Below, in pieces: positions 28,002 to 37,370 of a stretch of 64,000 nt of DNA. The notes beneath the pieces are model-generated. The model ran no database searches, was not told the DNA's origin, and was given only the letters and a program-made list of their open reading frames with translations. The translations under genes were made by a program, and so were the position numbers. The DNA is from RCIO01 sp040880025 (lineage in GTDB: Bacteria > Pseudomonadota > Alphaproteobacteria > Rhizobiales > Rhizobiaceae): positions 1 through 64,000 of the forward strand of contig JBBDJD010000018.1 in assembly GCA_040880025.1 (NCBI GenBank), in the 5' to 3' direction. Each line of letters starts with the position of its first letter. Within the stretch, counting starts at the first letter, position 1.

Positions 28002-28973
28002 TCAAGCTTGGAAGGCTCTCGCCGCCATCCGCCTGATGAATGCCTCCGCCTTGTCCGCTTCGGAATATTGCGGCATGTGGCCGATGCCTTCCAGCACTTC
28101 GAGGTCGAGGCCGGCGATCCTGCCTTCCAGCCAGGCGCCGTTGTTCTTGAAGTTGACCACACGGTCGGCGGTGCCGAAGAATACGCCGACCGGCAGCTTC
28201 AGTTCGCCGTAGCGCGTCTCCTGCGTCTTCATGGTCTCGGCCACGGCGACGAAATCGGTCGATGTGGCGTAGAAATGGCTTGGACGCAGGCCCGACAAAG
28301 CGCCGCCGGCGATTGCGTAATCCTCCGGCGGCTTTTGCGGGCCGAACACGAAATCGAGCGTCTGCGGGCCGTATTTGATCGCGTTGGGCGTCGAAACCGT
28401 ATGGGCGACAACCCAACGGATGAAGGGCGAGCGGATATAGAGCGCGGCGAATTCCGGCGACACGCGATCGACATAGCGCGTCAGCGGGGCGAACAGCGCC
28501 AGCCCCGAAATCTTCTCCGGAAAATCCAGCGCCAGCGCCAGCGATATCGCGCCGCCGAGCGAATGGCCGACAACCAGCGGCTTTTCCAGCCCGAATTCAT
28601 CGATCAGTCTGGCGATGAAAGCCGCCTGCGCGGCCGGCGTCACCGGCCCGCCGCGCTTTCTGGTCGAATAGCCGGAGCCTGGCCGGTCGATGGCGATCAG
28701 CCGAAAATCCTTCTCCAGCCCCGAGAAAAGCGGGTGTGTCAGGTTAAACTGCGTGCCGCCAAGCCCGTGAATGAACAATATCGGCCTGCCCTCGCCGCGC
28801 TCGACATAGTGGATGCGGTTGCCGTCAATCGCGACGAACTTCCCCGGCGGCGGAACAAGCGCCTCCGCCCGTCGCGCCACGCGGCCGGTCACGAAAGCGT
28901 GGTAGCCGGCGACAAGCAGGATCGCGACGACGAGCAGAAGCAGGATTGACGAGATGAAGCCGAAGACGGTCAT
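28002..28973 (-). CDS. alpha/beta hydrolase, membrane-anchored
   Basis: A 323-residue alpha/beta hydrolase with an N-terminal transmembrane anchor (SSILLLLVVAILLVAGYHAF). Oxyanion block HGLGGTQ, nucleophile elbow GHSLGGA, and the late histidine in EGIGHMPQYS complete a Ser-Asp-His triad. The region RPGSGYSTRKRG resembles haloalkane dehalogenase/epoxide hydrolase-like members. The substrate cannot be stated. It is a single gene just downstream of tRNA-Leu on the same strand. Confidence 0.85.
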   Translation of the reverse strand: MTVFGFISSILLLLVVAILLVAGYHAFVTGRVARRAEALVPPPGKFVAIDGNRIHYVERGEGRPILFIHGLGGTQFNLTHPLFSGLEKDFRLIAIDRPGSGYSTRKRGGPVTPAAQAAFIARLIDEFGLEKPLVVGHSLGGAISLALALDFPEKISGLALFAPLTRYVDRVSPEFAALYIRSPFIRWVVAHTVSTPNAIKYGPQTLDFVFGPQKPPEDYAIAGGALSGLRPSHFYATSTDFVAVAETMKTQETRYGELKLPVGVFFGTADRVVNFKNNGAWLEGRIAGLDLEVLEGIGHMPQYSEADKAEAFIRRMAARAFQA

Positions 28974-29033
28974 GTGAGGCGCGTTCCCGAAATGCGGGCC
29001 ACACCGGGCCGCAACGCCGTGGCTTTCGGCACC

Positions 29034-29486
29034 CTATTCAGCCGGGTCGCGAAAACCCTGCCGGACCTCCGGTGTGCCGCCGATGAGGCTGCGCCAGAAC
29101 TTCGCCTTCAGGAAAGGGCTTTCCCGGGTGAATGTCCGGTCGGGGAAGATGTGGTACCAGCGATAGCCCATCTGGGCGAATTGCCGCCCGACCTGGGCAC
29201 GCCCGTCACGGCCCAGGACTTCCTCCGCGGCCCAATAGAGCACGGTGCGCTGACACCATGAGGGCTTGTAGCGGATGACGTGGCGGTTGAGCATCGACGG
29301 ATCGAGGGCGAGCCCAGCCACGATGCGGCGATAATCGCGCATGCGCGCGGTTATGTCGAACATCAGGATAAGCACGCCGGCGACGGCCGCCGCGCGCAAC
29401 ACCAGCGGTACCGGCAGGCTGGCAACCGTCAAAGACGTCATAAACAGCGCCAAAGGCGGCCAGATGGCCAGCATCGATGCGATCAT
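29034..29486 (-). CDS. hypothetical membrane protein
   Basis: A 150-residue protein. The first 45 residues form two hydrophobic helices (MLAIWPPLALFMTSL; VLRAAAVAGVLILMF); the rest is soluble and aromatic/basic, with KPSWCQRTVLYWAAEEVLG and YRWYHIFPDRTF. I do not recognise the family. It lies 60 bases upstream of the hydrolase gene on the same strand and may be its operon partner. Start ATG chosen as the longest frame; binding site weak. Confidence 0.55.
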   Translation of the reverse strand: MIASMLAIWPPLALFMTSLTVASLPVPLVLRAAAVAGVLILMFDITARMRDYRRIVAGLALDPSMLNRHVIRYKPSWCQRTVLYWAAEEVLGRDGRAQVGRQFAQMGYRWYHIFPDRTFTRESPFLKAKFWRSLIGGTPEVRQGFRDPAE

Positions 29487-29727
29487 GTTTTTAGAACCCG
29501 TACGTCCCCAGAAACGACCCCTGATTCACCCGAATACCCCAAGGCGGGCGCAGGTCCAAGATTCCCCGACCGAAAAAATTATCCGAACCTTAATATTCAC
29601 AGGTCCGAGGCCCAAGGCAACCGATGTCGCGCGGTCGAGCGGCGATGTCACCAGCCGCAGCCATTGCCCATTGCCGCCCTTGGCGCTATCTGCGCTCATC
29701 CTTGCGTGTCTGGAGCCGGAGCATTGC

Positions 29728-30471
29728 ATGAGCGAACGCATCACAGCCGCGATGGTTGTCATCGGCGACGAAATCCTTTCAGGCCGGACCAAGGACCAGA
29801 ATATCGGACATCTGGCCGATATCATGACGGCGATCGGAATCGACCTCGTCGAGGTCAGGATCGTGCCCGACGACGAGGCGGCGATCGTGGACGCGGTCAA
29901 CGCGCTGCGGGCGCGCGCCACCTACGTGTTCACCACCGGCGGCATCGGTCCCACGCATGACGACATCACCGCCGATTCGGTCTCGCGCGCCTTCGGCGTC
30001 GAATCCAGATATGACGAACGCGCCTATGCGATGCTGGAAGAGTACTATGCGGCGCGCGGCATCGAATTCACCGAGGCGCGCAAGCGCATGGCGCGGATGC
30101 CGCAAGGTGCGGTCCACATCGACAACCCGATATCGCTGGCGCCCGGCTTCAGGATCGGCAATGTCCATGTCATGGCCGGCGTGCCCGCCATATTCCAGGC
30201 CATGCTGGATAATGTGGTCCCGACGCTGAAGACCGGCAGCAAACTGCTCAGCGAGAGCGTGCACTGCCCCTTCGGCGAGGGCGTGATCGGCGACCGTCTG
30301 GGAGCCATCCAGAAAGAACACCCCGACACGATCATCGGCTCCTATCCGAAATTCCGCGACGGCACGTTCTGGACCGAACTCGTGGTGCGCGCCCGCGAGC
30401 CGCACAAGCTTGCCGCCGCCAAGGCCGCGATCGAGGCCATGCTGGCCGAGACGGTGCCGGCAGGGCCATGA
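29728..30471 (+). CDS. molybdopterin-binding (MoCF/CinA N-terminal-like) protein
   Basis: A 247-residue protein with the MoCF_biosynth domain: VIGDEILSGRTKDQN (10-24) and TTGGIGPTHDDITADSVSRA, the two loops shared by CinA N-terminal domains and MogA/MoeA. It lacks the CinA C-terminal deamidase domain, which is encoded separately at 63497. CinA N-domains act as ADP-ribose/FAD pyrophosphatases in some species. GGAG lies 7 bases before the start. It overlaps the following FAD gene by ATGA. Confidence 0.85.
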   Translation: MSERITAAMVVIGDEILSGRTKDQNIGHLADIMTAIGIDLVEVRIVPDDEAAIVDAVNALRARATYVFTTGGIGPTHDDITADSVSRAFGVESRYDERAYAMLEEYYAARGIEFTEARKRMARMPQGAVHIDNPISLAPGFRIGNVHVMAGVPAIFQAMLDNVVPTLKTGSKLLSESVHCPFGEGVIGDRLGAIQKEHPDTIIGSYPKFRDGTFWTELVVRAREPHKLAAAKAAIEAMLAETVPAGP

Positions 30472-31688
30472 CGGCCGCCCGCCAGGCTGACGTCGTCGTC
30501 GCCGGCGGCGGACCTGCGGGCATGGTGGCCGGTTTCCTGTTCGCACGCGCCGGACTAAAGACGGTGGTGCTGGAAAAACACGGCGACTTCCTGCGCGATT
30601 TCCGTGGCGACACCGTGCATCCCTCGACCATGGAAATCTTCAGCGAGCTCGGCCTCCTCGACCGGCTGCTTGAGCGTCCGCATGACCGCATGGACAGGAT
30701 CGCGGTCCGCTTCGGCGGCAGGCGCATGGAAATCGCCGACCTCTCTGCCCTGCCGACACGCTGTCCGTTCATTGCCTTCATGCCGCAATGGGAATTCCTC
30801 GACTTCGTCGCCGACGAGGCGCGCACGCTGCCGGCGTTCGAGCTGATGATGAACGCCGAGGCGGACGGTCTCATCATGGAGGATGGCATCGTGCGCGGCG
30901 TTTCGGCCAATACGCCCGACGGCGGCATCGACATCCACGCACGCCTGGTCATCGGCGCCGACGGACGCCAGTCGCGCGTCCGCGATCTCGCCGGGCTGAA
31001 GGTCCGCGACCTCGGCGCGCCGATCGACGTGCTTTGGTTCTCCCTGCCGCGCGCCGGCGGCAGCGAGGACAGCCTGCTCAACGCCAATGCGGGTCATCTG
31101 GTCGTCACCATCAACCGCGGCGACTTCTGGCAATGCGCATCGGTGATCGCCAAGGGCTCGCTCGAGACGAAACGCAAGGAGGGTCTCGACGTCCTGCGCA
31201 AGTCCGTCGCCAACGCCGCTCCGCATCTCGGTTCGGCCCCCGACGCGCTCACCTCATGGGACCAGGTGAAGCTGCTCAGCGTTCGGGTCGACCGTCTGGA
31301 GCGCTGGTCCAGGCCGGGTCTCGTGTGCATTGGCGACGCCGCGCACGCCATGTCGCCGATCGGCGGGGTGGGCATCAATCTGGCCATCCAGGACGCGGTG
31401 GCGGCGGCGAACCTGCTTGCCGCCAGGATGCTCGATGGCGAGCTGTCCGAAACCGATCTCGACGCCGTGCGCCGGCGCCGGCTGTGGCCGGCGCGCGTCA
31501 CGCAATTCATCCAGGTACAGGCGCAGAACCGTGTGCTGGCGCCGCTCATCGGCGGCAGGCTGGACACCAGCGGCCCACCGCTGCCGCTCAGCATCCTGGC
31601 GCGCTTCAAATGGTTCCGGCGCCTCGCCGCGCGGATAGTCGGCCTCGGCGCACGGCCGGAACATGTCCGCTCGCCCAAGCGGCCGTAG
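30468..31688 (+). CDS. FAD-dependent monooxygenase (PHBH/UbiH-like)
   Basis: A 406-residue class A flavoprotein monooxygenase. FAD loop GGGPAGMVAG (13-22), DG motif LVIGADGRQSRVRDLAG, and the GD motif CIGDAAHAMSPIGGVGINLA near 290 identify the p-hydroxybenzoate hydroxylase fold. Such enzymes hydroxylate aromatic rings or ubiquinone precursors. The start overlaps the MoCF-domain gene by ATGA. Substrate unknown; rhizobial genomes carry close relatives without assigned function. Confidence 0.86.
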   Translation: MTAARQADVVVAGGGPAGMVAGFLFARAGLKTVVLEKHGDFLRDFRGDTVHPSTMEIFSELGLLDRLLERPHDRMDRIAVRFGGRRMEIADLSALPTRCPFIAFMPQWEFLDFVADEARTLPAFELMMNAEADGLIMEDGIVRGVSANTPDGGIDIHARLVIGADGRQSRVRDLAGLKVRDLGAPIDVLWFSLPRAGGSEDSLLNANAGHLVVTINRGDFWQCASVIAKGSLETKRKEGLDVLRKSVANAAPHLGSAPDALTSWDQVKLLSVRVDRLERWSRPGLVCIGDAAHAMSPIGGVGINLAIQDAVAAANLLAARMLDGELSETDLDAVRRRRLWPARVTQFIQVQAQNRVLAPLIGGRLDTSGPPLPLSILARFKWFRRLAARIVGLGARPEHVRSPKRP

Positions 31689-31694
31689 AGCCGT

Positions 31695-31708
31695 TTGATC
31701 AGCGTCAA
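31695..31708 (+). promoter_or_regulatory. FNR/FixK-type box upstream of the universal stress protein
   Basis: TTGATCAGCGTCAA matches TTGA-N6-TCAA. It lies 71 bases before the UspA-like start, and a TATACT -10-like hexamer sits at 31755-31760. Universal stress proteins with two Usp domains are often oxygen-limitation genes controlled by FNR-family activators, so the placement is sensible. Confidence 0.55.
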
Positions 31709-31778
31709 GGACGGAACCGTTCGGCTTCCGCCACATTGCACTCCAAATAGCGGCTATACTGGCCAAGGGAGAGCAACG

Positions 31779-32615
31779 ATGAGCATCAAGACACTTGCCG
31801 CGGTCGTGTATGCGGAAGAGGACGCCAGCCGCACCTTTACCTCCGCATTCGAACTGGCCGGCCGCAACTCGGCCCACCTGATCGGGCTGCACGGCGAATA
31901 TGCCCCGGTTCCGTCGGTGGGACCGCTTGGCACGCCGGACCCGGGATTCATGCAGGCCGAGATCGACATCGCCCAGCAACGGTCGAAGAAGCTGGGCGGG
32001 ATGTTCAACGAAATGGCCCGGCGCAATGCCGCCTCAACCGAATGGCGCGCAGTTTCCGGCTACGCACCCGAAGGCGGCACGGTGGTCCGTATAGCGCGCG
32101 CCTGCGATCTCATCATGGTTCAGCAACGCGACCCCGACGACGCGACAACGCGCGGCCCGGACATCGAGACGCTGCTGTTCGAGTGCGGCCGGCCGGTGCT
32201 CGTCATCCCCTATGCGGTGAATGCCAACATGGCGTTCCGGCGCATTCTCGTCGCCTGGAACGGCACCGAGCAGTCAGCGCGCGCGACCTTCGACGCCCTG
32301 CCCTTCATCCGCGAGGCCGAAAGCACCGAGATCCTGTGCATCGATCCGCGCGATACCGACGACAAGGATTTCGTCGTGTCGGGGGCCGACATCGCCGAAT
32401 CGCTTGCCCGCCACGGCGCCAATATCACGCTGTCGGGCCAGCATGGCGGCGGCATTCCGGCCGGCGAGGCCATCGAGAATGCGCTAGCCGACACCCGCGC
32501 CGACCTCCTGGTCATGGGCGCGTTCAGCCAGCCATGGCTGAAGCAGTTCTTCTTCGGCGGCGCGACCCGCACGCTGCTTGAATCGATGCCGACCGCGACA
32601 CTCATGTCGCGTTAG
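31779..32615 (+). CDS. universal stress protein (two Usp domains)
   Basis: A 278-residue protein made of two UspA folds. The second domain ends with the nucleotide-binding loop MGAFSQPWLKQFFFGGATRT (G-2x-G-9x-G-S/T type); the first domain is degenerate. Tandem Usp proteins are cytoplasmic stress-survival factors in many bacteria. GGGAGAGCAACG is the ribosome site. An FNR/FixK-type box lies upstream. Single-gene unit between the FAD monooxygenase and the MFS gene. Confidence 0.9.
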   Translation: MSIKTLAAVVYAEEDASRTFTSAFELAGRNSAHLIGLHGEYAPVPSVGPLGTPDPGFMQAEIDIAQQRSKKLGGMFNEMARRNAASTEWRAVSGYAPEGGTVVRIARACDLIMVQQRDPDDATTRGPDIETLLFECGRPVLVIPYAVNANMAFRRILVAWNGTEQSARATFDALPFIREAESTEILCIDPRDTDDKDFVVSGADIAESLARHGANITLSGQHGGGIPAGEAIENALADTRADLLVMGAFSQPWLKQFFFGGATRTLLESMPTATLMSR

Positions 32616-32761
32616 GCACCGGCGCGCTGGCACAGCCGGCGCCACGCGCTGTCAATTGCCGGCGCCTCGGGGATCACCTAGAGCCTTTCACGACGCATGA
32701 AGCATCGACCACCGGCCGCGCATGCGACCGGCGGCGCAAACGGGATTGAGGCAGGAGGCAC

Positions 32762-33982
32762 ATGGCCGGAATTGCAGCGCTCGCGCTCGCTTACGTCTTG
32801 TCGCAATTCTACCGATCGTTTCTCGCGGTGCTGACGCCGGCGCTCACCGCCGATCTCGGCGCGACGAAGGCCGAACTCTCCTTCGCCTCGGGCGTCTGGT
32901 TCATGGTCTTCGCGCTGATGCAGTTCGTCGTCGGGGTTTCGCTCGACCGTTTCGGCCCGCGCCGCACGGCTGCCGTGCTTCTTGCCCTCGGCGGCGGCGG
33001 GGGCGCGCTGCTGTTTTCGGTTGCCGGTTCGCCCACGACCATCAGCATCGCCATGGGCCTGATCGGCGCCGGTTGCGCGCCGGTGTTGATGGCGCCGCTG
33101 TTCATCTTCGCGAGGACCTTTTCGCCAGCCCGCTTCGCGGTGCTGACCTCCTGGTTCGTGGCGATCGGCTCGCTGGGCAATGTCGTCGGCGCAACGCCGC
33201 TGGCCGCGGCGACAGAACTGTTTGGCTGGCGGCCGGTCATGGCCGGGCTCGGCCTCTTCACGCTTCTGGTGGCCGCTTTGCTCCTGGTCATCGTGCGCGA
33301 TCCGCCGCGCCAGGAAACCAGCGGCGGCGCGGGTTTCGGCGGCTATCTCGAATTGCTGAAGCTCAAAGTGCTTTGGCCGATCATCCCGCTGATGGCGCTC
33401 AACTATGCGCCGCCGGCCGGCATTCGCGGGCTGTGGGCGGGTCCCTATCTCGCCGAGGTCCACGGCCTCGACGCACTCGCCATCGGCAATGTGACCCTGT
33501 TCATGGCTTTCGGCATGATCCTCGGCAGTTTTCTCTACGGGCCGCTCGACACGCTGCTCGGCACCCGCAAATGGGTTGCGGCGGGCGGCAACGCGATCTG
33601 CCTCGCCGCCCTCGTCGTGCTTGCCGCCAATCCGTTGATCGGCGTTCCCTTCGCCACCGTCCTTTTCGTCGTCATCGGGGTCGTCGGCATGGGCTACGGC
33701 ATGCTCATGGCGCATGCGCGCGCCTTCTTGCCCGCCCACCTCACCGGCCGCGGCGTGACGCTGATGAACTTCTTTTCGATCGGCGGCGTCGGCGCCATGC
33801 AGTTCGCCACCGGCGGCGTGGTTTCGGCCGGCACGGTGCCCGGCGAACCGGCCGCTGCCTATGTCGCCCTGTTCACCTTCTATGCCGCACTGCTCGGGCT
33901 GGCTCTCATCATCTACCTGTTTTCGCGCGACGCGCGGCCCGAATATGCGAGCAGCACGGCAAACCCGTCTTCAAACGCTTGA
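32762..33982 (+). CDS. MFS transporter
   Basis: A 406-residue 12-helix major facilitator. Loop 2-3 has the signature SLDRFGPRRTA; the first helices LAYVLSQFYRSFLAVLTPAL and the domain linker RDPPRQETSGG are clear. It resembles the cyanate/nitrate-like (CynX/NarK-type) branch without a diagnostic motif. The start follows GGCAGGAGGCAC. No adjacent enzyme suggests a substrate. Confidence 0.87.
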   Translation: MAGIAALALAYVLSQFYRSFLAVLTPALTADLGATKAELSFASGVWFMVFALMQFVVGVSLDRFGPRRTAAVLLALGGGGGALLFSVAGSPTTISIAMGLIGAGCAPVLMAPLFIFARTFSPARFAVLTSWFVAIGSLGNVVGATPLAAATELFGWRPVMAGLGLFTLLVAALLLVIVRDPPRQETSGGAGFGGYLELLKLKVLWPIIPLMALNYAPPAGIRGLWAGPYLAEVHGLDALAIGNVTLFMAFGMILGSFLYGPLDTLLGTRKWVAAGGNAICLAALVVLAANPLIGVPFATVLFVVIGVVGMGYGMLMAHARAFLPAHLTGRGVTLMNFFSIGGVGAMQFATGGVVSAGTVPGEPAAAYVALFTFYAALLGLALIIYLFSRDARPEYASSTANPSSNA

Positions 33983-34053
33983 GCAACTTGCCTTTGCGCG
34001 TCAAACGCGCATAAGGCTCCGGGCAGTTGGGTTCCAGCAACGAGACACTGCCG

Positions 34054-34551
34054 ATGTCGTTTCCTGAAAAAGCCTTCCCCGTATCGTGGGATCAGTTTCA
34101 CCGCGATGCGCGCGCGCTCGCCTGGCGGCTGGCCGGCAGCGGCGGCGAATGGCGGGCGATCGTATGCATCACGCGAGGCGGGCTTGTCCCGGCGGCGATC
34201 ATCGCCCGCGAATTGGGCGTCCGGCTTATCGAGACGGTGTGCGTCGCCTCCTATCACGACTACACCGCGCAGGGTGAGTTGAAGGTGCTCAAGGAGATCA
34301 CGCCAAGCCTGGTCGAGAATGACGGCGAAGGCGTGCTGATCATCGACGACCTCACCGATACCGGCAAGACTGCGGCAATCGTGCGGGCGATGATGCCCCG
34401 GGCGCATTTCGCGACCGTCTACGCCAAGCCGAAGGGCCGGCCACTGGTCGACACTTTCGTCACCGAAGTGTCGCAGGACACCTGGATCTACTTCCCCTGG
34501 GATATGGGTTTCTCCTACCAGAAGCCGATTGCGGACGGCGAGAGCGGCTAG
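34054..34551 (+). CDS. gpt: xanthine phosphoribosyltransferase
   Basis: A 165-residue type I phosphoribosyltransferase. The PRPP site reads VLIIDDLTDTGKTA, preceded by ITRGGLVPAAIIARELG and followed by TWIYFPWDMGFS, as in Gpt (XGPRT). It salvages xanthine and guanine with PRPP to XMP/GMP. ATG at 34054 (MSFPEKAFPVSWDQFHRD) fits the family length; an upstream TTG is not needed. With ade it adds a second purine-salvage gene in the window. Confidence 0.93.
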   Translation: MSFPEKAFPVSWDQFHRDARALAWRLAGSGGEWRAIVCITRGGLVPAAIIARELGVRLIETVCVASYHDYTAQGELKVLKEITPSLVENDGEGVLIIDDLTDTGKTAAIVRAMMPRAHFATVYAKPKGRPLVDTFVTEVSQDTWIYFPWDMGFSYQKPIADGESG

Positions 34552-34803
34552 CCGTCGTCACAGATCGTTCTTCCGAATCGGATACGAACGCCCCCAACAG
34601 TCAGACGATGACATCGTTCAGATTCCGATCCGGTTCGGAACGCCTGTCATTTTGCGTCGTTGGACGACAGGCTCCTTGTTCCGGGGCGCAATTGCTCACC
34701 TCCAGATCGCACCCGCGCGGTCGGGATTTTGACTTTATTAACAGTGCACTACATACTCTTTTCGTAAGCTGGCAAACGATTCGGGAAGGAACCTCGCGCA
34801 AAA

Positions 34804-35295
34804 ATGCTGTTTTCGCATTCGACAAAGAAACGAATGTACGACCGCATCCGGATGCTGTTCGGCGGCGCGCCCTGCCTCATGCAGGCGGCGGCGCTTCCAT
34901 GGCGGCTGACCGAAAACGGCGTCGAGATCATGCTGGTAACCAGCCGCGGCACCGGCCGCTGGGTGCTGCCAAAGGGCTGGCCCGAGCGGCACGAGGAATT
35001 GTGGGACGCGGCGGCGCGCGAGGCCGGCGAGGAAGCGGGCGTGTCCGGCGCCATCGCCCCAGGCCCGATCGGCAGTTTCTACTACGGCAAGGACATGGCC
35101 GAGGGCATGCAATACCGCTGCGAGGTCCATGTCTATCCGCTCGAGGTCGACACAATCGCCGACAAATGGCCTGAGCGGCGTCAGCGCAAGCGCGTGTGGT
35201 ATCCGCCCGAAGAGGCCGCTTCCCTGGTCAACGAGCCCGATCTCGGCGAGCTGATTGCCGCTTTTGCCGCTAATCCACGACAATTAGCGGCCTGA
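34804..35295 (+). CDS. Nudix hydrolase
   Basis: A 163-residue Nudix protein. The Nudix box is complete: G-WPERHE-E-LWDAAA-REAGEEAG at about 60-80, with the metal glutamates present. It is preceded by GRWVLPKGW, the pattern of diadenosine/diphosphoinositol polyphosphate hydrolases (DIPP-like). Start at 34804 is the longest frame with AAGGAA upstream; M11 (34834) is an alternative. Substrate is a nucleoside-diphosphate-type compound, not determined. Confidence 0.87.
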   Translation: MLFSHSTKKRMYDRIRMLFGGAPCLMQAAALPWRLTENGVEIMLVTSRGTGRWVLPKGWPERHEELWDAAAREAGEEAGVSGAIAPGPIGSFYYGKDMAEGMQYRCEVHVYPLEVDTIADKWPERRQRKRVWYPPEEAASLVNEPDLGELIAAFAANPRQLAA

Positions 35296-35399
35296 ACCAA
35301 CCAAATCCCTTTCCGGCCTTGCCGCCATACCCGCGATTTTCTATTGCCGGCTGACATTTGCCGTCATTGCCCTATCTGTCCGGCGGCGTACCGAGCGAC

Positions 35400-36959
35400 A
35401 TGAAAAGGGCCGGCCCCTGGATGGTAGATTCCCCGCGCAAGGACACACTCGACAAGGACCTTGAGAAACTCGTCCATGTCGAGCAGGCGGCGAATGTCGT
35501 CGCCCGCGGCCTCATCGCGCCGGGCTTCGGACTGCTTTTCCTGGCGCTCACCGCGATCGTCACCGCATTCTACGTCTCGGGCGAACCGGGCGCCGTGACC
35601 ATCATCGCGGCATCCGCGCTCGGCGCCTACATGGCGCTCAACATCGGCGCCAACGACGTCGCCAACAATGTAGCGCCCGCCGTCGGCGCCAAGGCTTTGA
35701 CGATGGTCGGTGCGCTGGCGATCGCCGCGATCTTCGAGGCGGCCGGCGCGCTGATTGCCGGCGGCGACGTGGTCGATACCATCTCCAAGGGCATCGTCGA
35801 TCCGGATAAGGTCTCCGAACCCTCGACGTTCGTGCGGCTTATGCTTGCCGCGCTGCTCTCCGCCGCGGTCTGGATCAACATCGCCACCTGGGTCGGCGCG
35901 CCGGTGTCGACCACCCACTCCGTCGTCGGCGGCGTATTGGGCTCCGGCATCGCAGCCGCCGGCTTCGCCGCGGTCGACTGGGGCGTGATGGGCGCGATCG
36001 CCGCCAGCTGGGTGGTATCGCCGCTGATGGGCGGCGTCATTGCGGCGCTGTTCCTTGCCCTGGTGAAGTCGGCGATCATCTATCAGGACGACAAGATTGC
36101 CGCCGCGCGCCGCTGGGTGCCTCTGCTGGTAGCAGTCATGGCCGGCACGTTCGCCGCCTACCTCGCCCTGAAAGGACTGAAGACAGTCATCCATCTCGAC
36201 GCGGTTTCGATCGTCTTCATCGGATGCGCGACCGGCCTGATCGTGTGGAGCCTGGCCAACGGCCATGTCAGGCGGATTTCGGAGGGGATGGAAAACCGCA
36301 ACCAGTCGCTGCGCCGCCTCTTCCGCGGGCCGCTTATCTTTTCAGCCGCGCTGCTGTCCTTTGCGCACGGCGCCAACGACGTGGCCAACGCCGTCGGACC
36401 GCTGGCGGCAATCGTCGCCACTGTACAGCAGGGCAATGTGGCGGCGACGGTCGGCATTCCGATCTGGGTAATGGTGATCGGGGCTGTGGGCATCTCGATC
36501 GGCCTCGTTCTGTTCGGCCCCAGGCTTATCCGCATGGTCGGCGAGCAGATCACCAAGCTCAATCCGATGCGCGCCTTCTGCGTGGCGCTGTCGGCTGCCA
36601 TCACGGTCATCATCGCCTCATGGCTCGGCCTGCCGGTCAGTTCGACGCATGTCGCCGTCGGCGCGGTGTTCGGCGTCGGCTTCTTCCGCGAATGGTACAC
36701 CGCCAATTCGAAGCGACGCCGCAACTACCTGGAGCGCAAGGCGGCGCGCGACCGCGCCGACCGCAATGGCGAGGACGACTGGAACGGCGACGAAGGAGCC
36801 GACAGCGGGGAGCCGCAGCTTTCGGGCGCGGAGATCATGCGCCGCAGGCTGGTCAGGCGCGCGCATGTGATGACCATCGTCGCTGCATGGGTGACGACGG
36901 TGCCCGCCTCGGCGCTGCTGTCTGCGGTCATCTTTTACGTGCTGGCGATCGCCTACTAG
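35400..36959 (+). CDS. pit: inorganic phosphate transporter, Pit family
   Basis: A 519-residue membrane transporter with the duplicated Pit signature: GANDVANNVAPAVGAKALTM in the first half and HGANDVANAVGPLAAI in the second. Each is followed by a Ser/Thr loop (VSTTHSVVGGVLG; VSSTHVAVGAVFG). Pit proteins take up phosphate (often as metal-phosphate) with protons. The N-terminus has a 50-residue soluble extension. The ATG at 35400 is chosen; a TTG 42 bases earlier is possible. No DUF47 partner gene adjoins it, which is common but not universal. Confidence 0.92.
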   Translation: MKRAGPWMVDSPRKDTLDKDLEKLVHVEQAANVVARGLIAPGFGLLFLALTAIVTAFYVSGEPGAVTIIAASALGAYMALNIGANDVANNVAPAVGAKALTMVGALAIAAIFEAAGALIAGGDVVDTISKGIVDPDKVSEPSTFVRLMLAALLSAAVWINIATWVGAPVSTTHSVVGGVLGSGIAAAGFAAVDWGVMGAIAASWVVSPLMGGVIAALFLALVKSAIIYQDDKIAAARRWVPLLVAVMAGTFAAYLALKGLKTVIHLDAVSIVFIGCATGLIVWSLANGHVRRISEGMENRNQSLRRLFRGPLIFSAALLSFAHGANDVANAVGPLAAIVATVQQGNVAATVGIPIWVMVIGAVGISIGLVLFGPRLIRMVGEQITKLNPMRAFCVALSAAITVIIASWLGLPVSSTHVAVGAVFGVGFFREWYTANSKRRRNYLERKAARDRADRNGEDDWNGDEGADSGEPQLSGAEIMRRRLVRRAHVMTIVAAWVTTVPASALLSAVIFYVLAIAY

Positions 36960-37341
36960 GCCGGCGCAGCGAGTCGCCCAGATGGCATTCCGCGTACCAC
37001 TCGCCCCTTCCGCGGGGTAAGCCGGTCGCATCACCAATTTTTTTTCCGACGACCGGCTCGGCCGGTGGACAAGCCGCATTTGCTGGGTTCGTAGTCCCCG
37101 CAATCCACATTCTTGACCCACAATATGTTGGGGGTCACAAAACTTGCGGAAACGACTCCTTGACGACCGCTAACGAGTCGCCTTTTATGAATTATGCGCA
37201 CAGTTTGAGAGCGCGGTCGGCAAGTCCAGTCGCCGGCCTGTAATTTCCCGGAACTCCATGCGTCTAGGCGGACCAGCCCCGCTTCACAGCGGGTGTTTGC
37301 ATGGGATTTCGCGCGCGTTTTTTCGAGTTTCGGCGTCCCGT
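36960..37341. other. intergenic region between pit and the nrdJ promoter
   Basis: About 380 bases without a credible gene. It contains a T8 run (37036-37043), a dyad AGCCGGTCG / CGACCGGCT flanking that run, and a weak CGACTC/GAGTCG hairpin before CCTTTT near 37180. These may serve as the pit terminator. No homology to a known RNA was recognised in this part. Confidence 0.45.
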
Positions 37342-37370
37342 TTGGACTGGCGTAAAGAGGCTGTTAATAC
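37342..37370 (+). promoter_or_regulatory. predicted nrdJ promoter
   Basis: TTGGAC (37342-37347) and TAATAC (37365-37370) are separated by 17 bases, a fair sigma-70 type promoter. The -10 hexamer overlaps the first NrdR box, as expected for repression. The transcript would carry a leader of about 270 bases. Confidence 0.55.
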
